A DNA stretch of 64,000 nt, taken from Planctomyces sp. SH-PL14 (GTDB lineage: Bacteria > Planctomycetota > Planctomycetia > Planctomycetales > Planctomycetaceae). The notes under the pieces were generated by a model, which was not told where the DNA came from, made no database searches, and saw nothing but the letters and a program-made list of their open reading frames with translations. Of this stretch, positions 52,655-60,976 are shown one piece after another (position 1 is the stretch's first letter; each line of letters begins with the position of its first letter). The position numbers and the translations under genes are program-made. The DNA lies in assembly GCF_001610835.1 (NCBI RefSeq), contig NZ_CP011270.1, positions 6,094,001 through 6,158,000 on the forward strand, written 5' to 3'.

Positions 52655-53012
52655 CGGGTCCAGGGGTACCCTGGTCGGGGAGTGCAGAGGGGCCTGTGTT
52701 GTTTTTCTTGGCCCTTTGCCCGCCGGAGGCCTGGCCGTCGAGAGATCTCTGAAGGAGATCGTGTCCAAGCGCGGACACCGTGTGGGATGCCCCTTCACCA
52801 ACCCGCGGGGATTGCAAAGCGAGCTGTGTGATGTGAGGGAGTCCCCAACGCGGGTACCACAAAGGGGACGTCCGTTGTTTACCACGGTTCCTCACAGGAG
52901 TGCCTCCGGCGGCAAGGGGGCCTGTGTCGTTTTTCTGGCCCCTTGACCCCAGGCTGCCGTGGCACATTGGGTTTGAGCTGGCATCGCCGTGCCGGCAAGG
53001 CCCCGGTTCGAG
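52655..53012 (-). repeat. R300 repeat, copy K (R, longest copy)
   Basis: Both stems 1 and 2 carry a long loop of the CCTGTGTNGTTTTTCT type. Stem 2 is GCAGAGGG/CCCTTTGC with a G-U pair. The far end is complete: TTGGGTTTGAGC, GTGCCGGCAAGG, CCGGTTCGAG. It ends 5 bases beyond the EEP gene's stop codon, in a convergent gap. Confidence 0.93.
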
Positions 53013-53017
53013 CGGAC

Positions 53018-54022
53018 TCACTTCAGGTCGAACTCGAGCAGCACCGGGCGATGGTCCGAACGGGTCGTCCAGAGGTGACGGCAGGTGCCGATCGCGATGC
53101 GATCGCTGGCCCAGATCTGATCAAGCGAGAGGACCGGTAGCGGGATGGGCCAGGTGGCGAGATAGCCGCTCCCCGCCGTCAGGAAGGCGTTCCGGTAGGA
53201 TTTTCGCAGGCCGTCGAAACACCGGGAGTCGTGCGGTGTGTTGAAGTCGCCGAGGACGAGGGCGGGGGAGTCGGCGAGCTTGTCGGCGGCGGCGGTAATG
53301 GCGTCGAGGGTCGGCTTTCGCGAGCGGAACGGGTTCGAGCCGACGTCGCAGACGAGGAGGCGGAGCGGGGTGCCGCGGCAGTCGACGTCGAGCTGCCGCG
53401 TGCGGGTCGAGAGCGGGAGCTCCGCCGTCGTGGTCTCGCCGGAGGGGAACTTGGAGAGGAGGACGATCCCCCCTCCGAGGAGCGACGTCCGGTACTGCGG
53501 ACAGGTCTCTTTCCAGAACGCCCGGATTTCCGGGGGATCCTCCCAGGGGACCGCCTCGATCAGGACCACCAGGTCGGCATCGACACGCGTGATCTCCCGC
53601 GCGATGCCGTCCGGGCTGCCGATCGTGCCGCGGCCCGTGTTCCACAGGAGGAGCCGGATCGGCCGTTCGAGCGCCGTGGGGGGGACTGAGCGGCGGTACT
53701 CGGCGAGAGTCCAGAGGCAGAGAGCGCCCGAGACGAGACTCCAGGTGACGCAGGCCCGGCGGCTCCGCCCGGAGGCGAGGACGAGGCCCGCCGCGAGAGC
53801 GGTCAGGACCGGCAGCGGAGCGGCGTAGAACAGAGTCGAGAAGAACGGCAGGCGGTCCTGCACCGTCAGTCTCGCGATGAGCATCACGACCAGCAGCGAG
53901 CCGGCAATCCACCGCAGCCATCGTCCCCAGCGGGAGGGGCGGGGTTGAGCGCCCGGCGGACGGAGGTCAGCCGTCGAGGGGGCATCGCCTGGTGAGCGAT
54001 GCGAGTGGGGCACATCCGTCAC
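53018..54022 (-). CDS. membrane-anchored endonuclease/exonuclease/phosphatase-family protein
   Basis: The product has 334 residues. Three hydrophobic helices lie at about residues 35-110. The EEP domain starts at IRLLLWNTGRG and shows VDADLVVLIEA (catalytic Glu), ALVLGDFNTPHDSRCF, LPVLSLDQIWAS and TRSDHRPVLLEFDLK. The last block is the SDH motif. So it is a Mg-dependent phosphodiesterase-fold enzyme facing outward, as in the planctomycete membrane members; a lipid or nucleotide substrate is possible. The GTG at 54022 overlaps the stop of the upstream gene by 4 bases (GTGA). Confidence 0.88.
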   Translation of the reverse strand: MTDVPHSHRSPGDAPSTADLRPPGAQPRPSRWGRWLRWIAGSLLVVMLIARLTVQDRLPFFSTLFYAAPLPVLTALAAGLVLASGRSRRACVTWSLVSGALCLWTLAEYRRSVPPTALERPIRLLLWNTGRGTIGSPDGIAREITRVDADLVVLIEAVPWEDPPEIRAFWKETCPQYRTSLLGGGIVLLSKFPSGETTTAELPLSTRTRQLDVDCRGTPLRLLVCDVGSNPFRSRKPTLDAITAAADKLADSPALVLGDFNTPHDSRCFDGLRKSYRNAFLTAGSGYLATWPIPLPVLSLDQIWASDRIAIGTCRHLWTTRSDHRPVLLEFDLK

Positions 54023-55464
54023 GCAGGTCTCCCTGGGCCCGCCGCGCTCCCGGCTTCGGTCCGGGCCACGTCGGCGATTCGGGCGGGGCGGTCGGTCGCG
54101 CGGTCCGGTTCGGTCCGCGCCGTCGGCCGCCGCAGCCAGGAGGTCGGCTCCGCGCGGCGGCTGAGGAGCGCCAGGATCCGCAGCAGGACCAGGAGGCCGT
54201 CGCAGCGGGGGCCGGTCTCTCCATCGGTGAGCCAGATCCGTCCGGCGGCGTCGAGGCCGAGCTGCGCGCCGACGGAGTCCATCGCCGCCACGAGTGTGGC
54301 GGAGGTCGGGCCGCCGTCGTGGAACAGCAGGAACTCGTCCGTGGCGGCGTCCCGCTCCAGCGTCGGGAGCCGGTCTGTCGCGACGGCGATCGAGACGTGG
54401 CTCCACTCGCCGAGGAGCTGCCGTCCGAGCTGTCGGACAAGGTCCTCGGGCGGGATGAGGTCTCCGCATTCGTCCCGGAAGTCTCCCCGCGAGCCCTCTT
54501 CGGAGAACGTCACTCCCAGATCCCACGGCCCGCGCCGCATCTCGGTCTCGGTGTCGTGCAGCGGGAGCGGGCTGACTTCGATGGGCGACGGGGCGAGGAC
54601 CTCTTCGCAGGCGGCGCGGAGGACGGGGTCGGCCGTCGCGATTCCGACGTGGACGGGGCGGAGGCCGTGGGTTTCCCCCTGCAGGGCAGCGAGGTAGCCC
54701 GCCTCGGCGTCGATCGTCCGATAGTCGCCGCCGGTGCGGCGCGGCCGACCGGCCGCATGCGACATCGCTTCGCGGAGCCGGTCGAGCGGCCCGCCGGCGC
54801 ACCATGTGCGACCCGCGGGAGCGATGAGTTGAAAGCCGCCGAAGGAAGCGGCGTGGCCCGCGCCGGTGACGAACAGGCCGGCGTCGGCCCGCCAGTGGTC
54901 GGTCCCCCAGCGGAGCATCGGCTCGGTGATTCGGCCGGCGTCGAGGATTTCCACGGCCGACTCCCGCAGGCCGCGGACGAGACTCCCGGCGAGCCGCGGC
55001 GACGAAGGGCGGCCGTCGATGCCGACGACGAGAACCGGCGGGCGGCGACGGATGGGGCGCGGCAGGTCATCGGGACCGGTCTCGCCGGCGTCCATCCCGT
55101 GCCAGAGGGTCTGACCGATCGCCCGGCCGAAGTCGCAGGCGACGCGGTCGGTGAGCTCGTTGGGGACGATCCCCCGGATCCCTTCGGGGAGGAAGAGGTC
55201 CGCGATTGTTCGCGGGGAGCGGAGGAGCCGTTGCGGCGGAAGCGGGAGGAGGCCGTGCTCCGAGCGATGGACGCAGTCATGGCAGCGGGCGTAGCCGTTC
55301 GCCAGCCGCTGGTAGTGGACCGCCGCGCCGATCGGATGGGCTTCACCCGGGCACTGGAACGTGGGGGGGGCGGGAGGAGCGATCGGGAGGTCGTTCGCAG
55401 TCCCTTTCCCCGCGTGCCCTCTCCCTGGAGTTGTGAGCTCAGCGGAGAGAGCGGGGACGGTCAT
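54019..55464 (-). CDS. degenerate phosphohexomutase (PGM/PMM-like pseudoenzyme candidate)
   Basis: The product has 481 residues. The fold is read from FLPEGIRGIVPNEL, VVGIDGRPSSPRLAGSLV and DAGRITEPMLRW. The phosphoserine loop, normally TASHNPxxYNGxK, is VTGAGHAASFGGFQLI here, so the Ser is replaced by Ala. The Mg-binding DGDxDR loop is FLLFHDGGPTSATL, without the Asp triplet. An N-terminal Cys/His group (C38, H43, C61, C64, H66) could bind zinc. The enzyme therefore looks inactive as a mutase and may be a binding or regulatory protein. It is coupled with the EEP gene by a 4-base overlap. Confidence 0.8.
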   Translation of the reverse strand: MTVPALSAELTTPGRGHAGKGTANDLPIAPPAPPTFQCPGEAHPIGAAVHYQRLANGYARCHDCVHRSEHGLLPLPPQRLLRSPRTIADLFLPEGIRGIVPNELTDRVACDFGRAIGQTLWHGMDAGETGPDDLPRPIRRRPPVLVVGIDGRPSSPRLAGSLVRGLRESAVEILDAGRITEPMLRWGTDHWRADAGLFVTGAGHAASFGGFQLIAPAGRTWCAGGPLDRLREAMSHAAGRPRRTGGDYRTIDAEAGYLAALQGETHGLRPVHVGIATADPVLRAACEEVLAPSPIEVSPLPLHDTETEMRRGPWDLGVTFSEEGSRGDFRDECGDLIPPEDLVRQLGRQLLGEWSHVSIAVATDRLPTLERDAATDEFLLFHDGGPTSATLVAAMDSVGAQLGLDAAGRIWLTDGETGPRCDGLLVLLRILALLSRRAEPTSWLRRPTARTEPDRATDRPARIADVARTEAGSAAGPGRPA

Positions 55465-55582
55465 GCGTCAGATCCCTCGGAGAGCGGATGGGCGACGTCG
55501 CGGCGGGAGAGAGGGCCGGCATGATCCGTTCACGAACGCCGGCTCCCGATGCCATTCAGTCGCCGTCTCTCGCCTTGATCGC

Positions 55583-56593
55583 CTAGTCCTGCTGCGACGG
55601 CTTGAGGTCGACGGCGGCAAGTTTGTCCGCCGGGGCGAACAGGTCGAGCCGGGTATTGTGGACCGTGAGCAGGCCGGTCTTGTTCGAGAAGCCGGCCACT
55701 TCCTCGCTGATCTCCTGCCGCCGGGCGAGCATCCGGCCTTTCGCGATGTCGAAGCGGATCTCCCCCTTCCACAGCTTCTGAACGAGCTGCGTCTGCTTCT
55801 CGGCGTCGATGTTCGGGGTGAGGATGATTGTCTGGAGGCCGATCGTGGCGACCCCTTCCTTGACCCCCGTGAGGGTGTACTTCCGCAGGATCGTCACACT
55901 TTCCTTGGCCCCCCCGACGATCGCGGCGGCCGCGGCGACCTCGGCCTTGGAGGTCTCGCTCCACTGATCGCCGATCGCGACCGGCTTCTCCGGAAGCGTG
56001 AACAGGACGTCGAGCTTCTGGTCGTCCGCGGTCAGGGAATCGACCGCCTGGCCGAGGAGCGACGTGATCCCGACGACTTTGCCGTTGGGGGACATCTTGA
56101 TCTGGACCGAGGGGCGGCCGAGCATGGCGGCGACCTGGTAGAACTGGGACGGGACTTCCGCCTCCGGCTTCGTGCTGTCGTAGGTGACCGTGGTCCCGTT
56201 CTGGGTGGCAGTCATGTGGCAGCGGTCAATGCACAGTTCGAGCGTCGCGACCCCTTCGCTGTCGACGTCCAGGACCTTGAAGTGCCGGACCGAGTTGGCC
56301 TGGGACCTGGTCTTCTCCGCGACCTCGTTGTACTCGACCTCCAGCTCGTTCTGCTGGCGGACGGCGTAGTGCGAGGACTCGCCCTTGGCGAACTGGAACT
56401 GGAGCGTGTAGGTCTGGAGCGGGGCGGGGGAGGCGGCCCCGGCCTTGGGGGCAATGGTCTCGGGAGCGACGGCGGAGGTCGGCGTGACCTTCTTGGTGCC
56501 GGCCGCTTCGTCGGAGCGGACGCGGGTCGGATTGAGCAGGCTGCCGGCGAGCGCCAGGAGAGCGAAAAGCACAGTCGAAACGACGCGACGCAT
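55583..56593 (-). CDS. secreted protein of unknown function (DUF6263-like)
   Basis: The product has 336 residues. The signal peptide (VVSTVLFALLALAGSLL) is followed by a Pro/Ala/Lys spacer and a long beta-rich domain: YTLQFQFAKGESSHYAVRQQ, FKVLDVDSEGVATLELCIDR and GITSLLGQAVDSL. The block GDQWSETSKAEV and the C-terminal helix-strand part LLTVHNTRLDLFAP complete it. I link it to DUF6263 from memory only. The role is unknown. The ATG at 56593 begins a clean signal peptide. Confidence 0.78.
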   Translation of the reverse strand: MRRVVSTVLFALLALAGSLLNPTRVRSDEAAGTKKVTPTSAVAPETIAPKAGAASPAPLQTYTLQFQFAKGESSHYAVRQQNELEVEYNEVAEKTRSQANSVRHFKVLDVDSEGVATLELCIDRCHMTATQNGTTVTYDSTKPEAEVPSQFYQVAAMLGRPSVQIKMSPNGKVVGITSLLGQAVDSLTADDQKLDVLFTLPEKPVAIGDQWSETSKAEVAAAAAIVGGAKESVTILRKYTLTGVKEGVATIGLQTIILTPNIDAEKQTQLVQKLWKGEIRFDIAKGRMLARRQEISEEVAGFSNKTGLLTVHNTRLDLFAPADKLAAVDLKPSQQD

Positions 56594-56838
56594 AGGTCCT
56601 CCCTGACATCGGCCGCTCGCGCCCGCGATCCCTGGGGCGGCTTCTTGAGCGGCAGGTTCTGCCGGTTGCGGCGGAGTTGTAGCAGCCCGGCGGCGGGCGG
56701 GGGTAGAGGAGTTTGGGGCGAGGAAGCGGGGGAGGAGGACCCGCGTCCGACCTCAGGAATCTGCACTCGGCATTTGTCAGTCGTTCCAGGTGGGACTGAG
56801 GCGTCTGTTCTCTATTCCGAAGGAGTTACGCCCAATAG

Positions 56839-57003
56839 CCCAGGGTTGGCCACGAAGTGGCCTACCCTGGGGTTTTAGCCCGCGTCCATTCTCAAGAACC
56901 TCGAAGGGGTTCTGTCAACGAAACGCCTTGCCGCAACCCCTTCGGGGTAGATTCTGCCGTCATCCACACACCCAGGGTAGCCCGCTGCGCGGGCAACCCT
57001 GGG
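56839..57003. repeat. paired CCCAGGG hairpins with CCCCTTCGGGG hairpins
   Basis: Hairpin 1 (56839-56871) is CCCAGGGT-GGCCAC-GAA-GTGGCC-ACCCTGGG with a small bulge. Hairpin 2 (56971-57003) has the same outer stem but another inner one: AGCCCGC/GCGGGC. AACCCCTTCGGGGTA occurs at 56935-56949 and 57015-57029. The shared outer and different inner stems suggest selection on pairing. They fill the divergent gap before the AsmA-like gene. Confidence 0.8.
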
Positions 57004-57268
57004 CTATTGGACGCAACCCCTTCGGGGTATCCAGCATGACGCCGCCCACGAACTCGGAGCGGCTGACTTTTTTGTCTCATTTTGCACTGGCGAACGCTTC
57101 GGAACTCGCTCAATGAAAAGTGCAAATTGAGCGGAGAGGTTGCCTTCGGGAGGGGGCAGCCTCAAGTGTGTCAAGATCACAAGAAACTTGGCCTTTACCG
57201 CATCGCCCAAACACGGTGTCATCCGCACTCCTCTTACGACGAGAGACTGTGCGTCGAGACCCGCAAGG

Positions 57269-60200
57269 ATGCTGACACGCTCCACGTTTCAGTGGCTCGT
57301 GATTCTGCTGCTGTCGGCCGTGGCGGTCGCTGGCTTGGGGGGATACTACGTCTGGCAGAACAGCGATCTGCTGCTCCGCCGGGGCATCGAGACCAAGCTG
57401 GCCGAGATCGCTCCCGAGTGGGACATCGCGTTCCGGCATGTCCACTTCGACGGCGAAGGGGGGATCCGGCTCGTGGACGTGGCGGTCGCCGCGCCGGGGC
57501 AGCCGCCGATCGTCGAGATCCCCGAGATCCACGTCGCGCTCGACCGCGAGCTCTTCACCAGCCACCACCGCGTCATCATCCAGAAGGTGGTCGTCCTCAA
57601 TCCCGTGGCGACCGTCATCCGCCACGCGGACGGCAAGTGGAACTTCCAGCACTTCGCCCCGCTCAAGCCCTCTGAGGCGGCGCTCCCCGAGATCAGGATC
57701 CTGAACGGGGACCTCCTGCTGCGGCAGGAGCCCTCCGACCTGACGCCGCTCGTCGAGGTCGGCTGCCATCACCTCGATGCCAGCCTCGTCCCGTCCGCCA
57801 ACCGGCAGTACCAGCTCTACGGGAAGACCGAGGTCGATCACACCGGCGAACTCGAGCTGGAGGGGGGAGTCGACCTGCGGAGCGGTCGGTGGAAGATCGC
57901 CGGCAAGGCCCCCAAGGTGGACATCCGAGACGGGCTGATGGACGTGGCGATGGATGTTTCGCCCGACGTCCGCCAGCGGCTCCAGGCTCTCGCCCGGCCT
58001 GTCCGCCAGCTCAACAACCACAACTTGATCCGCGTGGCCGCGACATCCGAGGCCGAGGCGGAGTCGCCGGTTTCGCTGCTCCCCGAACTGGGGATCGAGG
58101 CCCAGCTCGACGTCGCTTTCCAGATCGGAATGTCGGACCGTCTCGCTCCGCTCAAGTACGACGTGAAGGTGGGGATCGACCGGGGGAAGATCCTGGACCT
58201 CCTGCCGATTCCGCTCTTCGACCTCCGCGGGGTCGTGCAGATCGACGAGAAGGGGGTGAAGATCGACGAGCTGACCGCCGCCAACGGGGTGAGCCGGGTG
58301 TTCGTCGACGGGGACGTGAAGTACGCCCGCGATGGCGGGGCAAAGGAGTTCACGATCCAGGCGACGAACCTGCAGATCGACGGGCGGATCCGCGAGCACC
58401 TGCCGGCGCATCTCCAGCGGCTGTACGACAGCCTGCGTCCGCAGGGGCGGTTCAACGTCGACATCGAGGTCCGGCAGGAGCCCGAGCAGCCTCCGACCGT
58501 GACGCTGCGGCGGTTCACGGTGATCGAGGGGGCGATTGAGCATGAGCTGTTCCGCTATCCGGCGACCGGGATCTCGGGAACGATCAAGCAGGAGGATGGT
58601 GCCTTCGTCCTCGACATGATCGGCTTTGCCGGGGATCGCCCCTGCAACTGCACGGGGACGGTCCGGAACCTGGGGCCGGACATGGAGGTCGACATCCGGG
58701 TCCATGCGGCCGGGATCCCCCTCGACGAGCAGTTCCTCAATGCCTTCCAGGTCGAGAAGCAGCAGCCGGTCCGCAAGGCGCTGACGATGCTGAACCTCCG
58801 CGGGATCGGCGACGCCGACGCCCGTTTCCTTCGCAGCCCCGCGACCGACCGCAAGTTCAAGATGCAGCTTCAGGCACGCGTGCGGGGAGGCGGGCTGCGG
58901 TTCGAAAAATTCCCGCTGGACCTCAGCGATCTCTCGGGCGAGCTGCACTATGACTCACTCGAGGAGGACGTCTGGAAGTTCGTGAACTTCAAGGCGCATC
59001 ACCGCGGGACGCCGGTCCGGGGGCACGGCTCGTATGTCGTCGCCGCGCCGGGGCTGCTGACGCTGGGGATTGACGCCGACGGGCTGCCGATCAATCAGGA
59101 CCTGCGGGATGCGGTGGACGTCGCGACGCCGCATCTTGATCCGCTGTTCGATCATCTGCAGCCGCAGGGGCGGTTCGATATTCACGAGGGGACCGTCACG
59201 TGGTCTCCCGGCGGCGAGGTGCGGGTCGACTTCCCGTCGATCGCTCTCAATGACGGGCGGCTGAAGATCTCCGCCTTCCCCTATCAGTGGGAGCGGGTTT
59301 CGGCGACGGGGCGGTGGGAGCACGACAGCCGTAAGCTGACGATCGACGCCCTGCTGGCGTGGCATGGCGAGACGTACCTGCAGATCGACGGCAAGGGGGA
59401 GGGAGCGCAGTCCTTTGTCCTGGCCAAGCCGCGGGAGGATGTCCTGTGGCGGGCGCACTTTGACAAGATGTTTGTCGGCAAGATGGTGTCGGACGTCGAC
59501 CTGCTGCGGGCGCTGCCGGGGCCGCTGCTCTCGATCGTCCAGGCGGCGGAGGTTCGCGGGGCAGTCGACCTCGAAGGGAGCGTCGACATGAAGCAGTTCG
59601 CCGACGAGGCGGGGACGCTGACGGCGCAGTGGCGGTCACGGTTGTCCCTGGTGGGGAACGATGTCTATGCCGGGATTCCCCTCAAGGGGGTTCGCGGGGC
59701 GGTGCAGACCGTCAGCGGAACGTGGGATGGGCAGAAGGCGACGATCGACGGGTTCTTTGAGATCGAGCGAGCCCGGGCTTACGGGTTGCCGGTGGAGAAT
59801 GTCGCGGGGCCGTATTCCGTCGACGGGAACCTGGTGACGGTGGGGCATCCTTCTTCGGCGCCTCCGAACCGGCCGGAGAACCGGTATGCGGGTCAGTCGG
59901 TGGAGGGGCTGCTCTATGGCGGGAAGATCGGGGCGGATGCGCAGGCCCGGATTGGGGAGACGACGGACAAGACGGTGTATGGGGCGGTGCTGACGATCCG
60001 GAATGCGGCGCTGGAGCGGTGGGCGTTTGATAACGGCAAGCGGGAGAAGCTTCGCGGGCCGGTGAACGGAGTGGTGAATCTGAGCGGGCGAGGGGACTCG
60101 CCGATGGGGCTGACGGGGAGCGGGTGGATGCAGCTGACGAATGCTCAGCTGTATGACCTGCCGGTGCTGGTGCAGGTGTTTACGAAGATGGATTTCGCCA

Positions 60201-60595
60201 ACACGGATTCGACGGCGTTTCACTATGCGTACAGCGACTTCCGGATTCATCACGGGCTATTGGACTTCTCCGATATCGAGCTGGTGGGTGATGCGGTGAA
60301 GCTGGCGGGGAAGGGGTATGTGGGGTTTGCCGGGGAGCGGGCGCGGGTGCTCGAGCTCGACTTCACGTCGGCGGTGACGAACAAGATTCCGATCATTGGT
60401 CCGCTGATCACTGGCGGGAAGAAGGGTTGGGTGGGTGTGAAGGTGGTGGGGACGGTGGATACGCCGCAGGCGTACATTCAGCCGCGTCCGATTTTTGATG
60501 ATGCGCTCGGTGGGTTTATGCGGGCGGTGGATGCGGGGAACTGGCGTCCGCGGGCGGCGCCGCAGCCGGTGAATCCGTTCCCGCTGGCGCAGTGA
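57269..60595 (+). CDS. AsmA-like/DUF3971-type giant envelope protein
   Basis: The product has 1,108 residues. One N-terminal helix (FQWLVILLLSAVAVAGLGGY) anchors the chain; the rest is a long beta-helical body, as in AsmA/TamB proteins: ALDRELFTSHHRVIIQKV, LNPVATVIRHADGKWNFQ and VTLRRFTVIEGAIEHE. The last part, TNAQLYDLPVLVQVFTKMDF and YSDFRIHHGLLDFSDIELV, is the conserved C-terminal AsmA-type end. Such proteins bridge the periplasm and move phospholipids. The ATG at 57269 opens the anchor; the frame is open to 57140 but without a signal. Confidence 0.87.
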   Translation: MLTRSTFQWLVILLLSAVAVAGLGGYYVWQNSDLLLRRGIETKLAEIAPEWDIAFRHVHFDGEGGIRLVDVAVAAPGQPPIVEIPEIHVALDRELFTSHHRVIIQKVVVLNPVATVIRHADGKWNFQHFAPLKPSEAALPEIRILNGDLLLRQEPSDLTPLVEVGCHHLDASLVPSANRQYQLYGKTEVDHTGELELEGGVDLRSGRWKIAGKAPKVDIRDGLMDVAMDVSPDVRQRLQALARPVRQLNNHNLIRVAATSEAEAESPVSLLPELGIEAQLDVAFQIGMSDRLAPLKYDVKVGIDRGKILDLLPIPLFDLRGVVQIDEKGVKIDELTAANGVSRVFVDGDVKYARDGGAKEFTIQATNLQIDGRIREHLPAHLQRLYDSLRPQGRFNVDIEVRQEPEQPPTVTLRRFTVIEGAIEHELFRYPATGISGTIKQEDGAFVLDMIGFAGDRPCNCTGTVRNLGPDMEVDIRVHAAGIPLDEQFLNAFQVEKQQPVRKALTMLNLRGIGDADARFLRSPATDRKFKMQLQARVRGGGLRFEKFPLDLSDLSGELHYDSLEEDVWKFVNFKAHHRGTPVRGHGSYVVAAPGLLTLGIDADGLPINQDLRDAVDVATPHLDPLFDHLQPQGRFDIHEGTVTWSPGGEVRVDFPSIALNDGRLKISAFPYQWERVSATGRWEHDSRKLTIDALLAWHGETYLQIDGKGEGAQSFVLAKPREDVLWRAHFDKMFVGKMVSDVDLLRALPGPLLSIVQAAEVRGAVDLEGSVDMKQFADEAGTLTAQWRSRLSLVGNDVYAGIPLKGVRGAVQTVSGTWDGQKATIDGFFEIERARAYGLPVENVAGPYSVDGNLVTVGHPSSAPPNRPENRYAGQSVEGLLYGGKIGADAQARIGETTDKTVYGAVLTIRNAALERWAFDNGKREKLRGPVNGVVNLSGRGDSPMGLTGSGWMQLTNAQLYDLPVLVQVFTKMDFANTDSTAFHYAYSDFRIHHGLLDFSDIELVGDAVKLAGKGYVGFAGERARVLELDFTSAVTNKIPIIGPLITGGKKGWVGVKVVGTVDTPQAYIQPRPIFDDALGGFMRAVDAGNWRPRAAPQPVNPFPLAQ

Positions 60596-60640
60596 GGGAG
60601 AGGCGGAAGGCTTAAGGCTGAAGGCGGAAGGTAGAGGGGC
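60596..60640 (+). repeat. R300-associated accessory module
   Basis: GAGGCGGAAGGCTTAAGG, then CTGAAGGCGGAAGGTAGAGG, starts at the AsmA-like stop codon and precedes the right end of R300 copy L. It is like the copy at 5597-5640. Confidence 0.82.
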
Positions 60641-60655
60641 ACCAGTCCATTTTTC

Positions 60656-60965
60656 ACCGGGTCCAGGGGCACCCTGGTGGGGGATGCAAGGGGGCAACGC
60701 CTCCTTGCCCGCCGGAGGCCGTCTCGCCGGAAACTGCCTGAAGGAGAGCGTGTCCAAGCGCGGACAACGTGTCGTATGCCCCCCTCACCAACCCGCGGGA
60801 TTGCAAAACGAGCAGTGAGTCCTCAACGCCGGTTCCACAAAGCGGACGTCCGTTGCTTACAGCGGTTCCTCATGGAAGCGCCTCCGGCGGCAAGGGGGTG
60901 AGACCCCCTTGACCCCAGGCTGGTGAGCGACGTTGAGTTGCGCGAAGAGCGCCCGTTCGCCGGGA
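60656..60965 (-). repeat. R300 repeat, copy L (R, subfamily 2)
   Basis: Stem 1 is CAAGGGGGT-GAG-ACCCCCTTG: the closing pair is T-A where most copies have C-G, a compensatory change. Stem 2 is GCAAGGGGGC/GCCTCCTTGC with a G-U pair. The far end (GGCTGGTGAGCGACGTTGAG, CGCCCGTTCGCCGGG) matches copy C and not the others. It lies in the convergent gap before the enolase-superfamily gene. Confidence 0.92.
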
Positions 60966-60976
60966 GCGTTTTCTGA

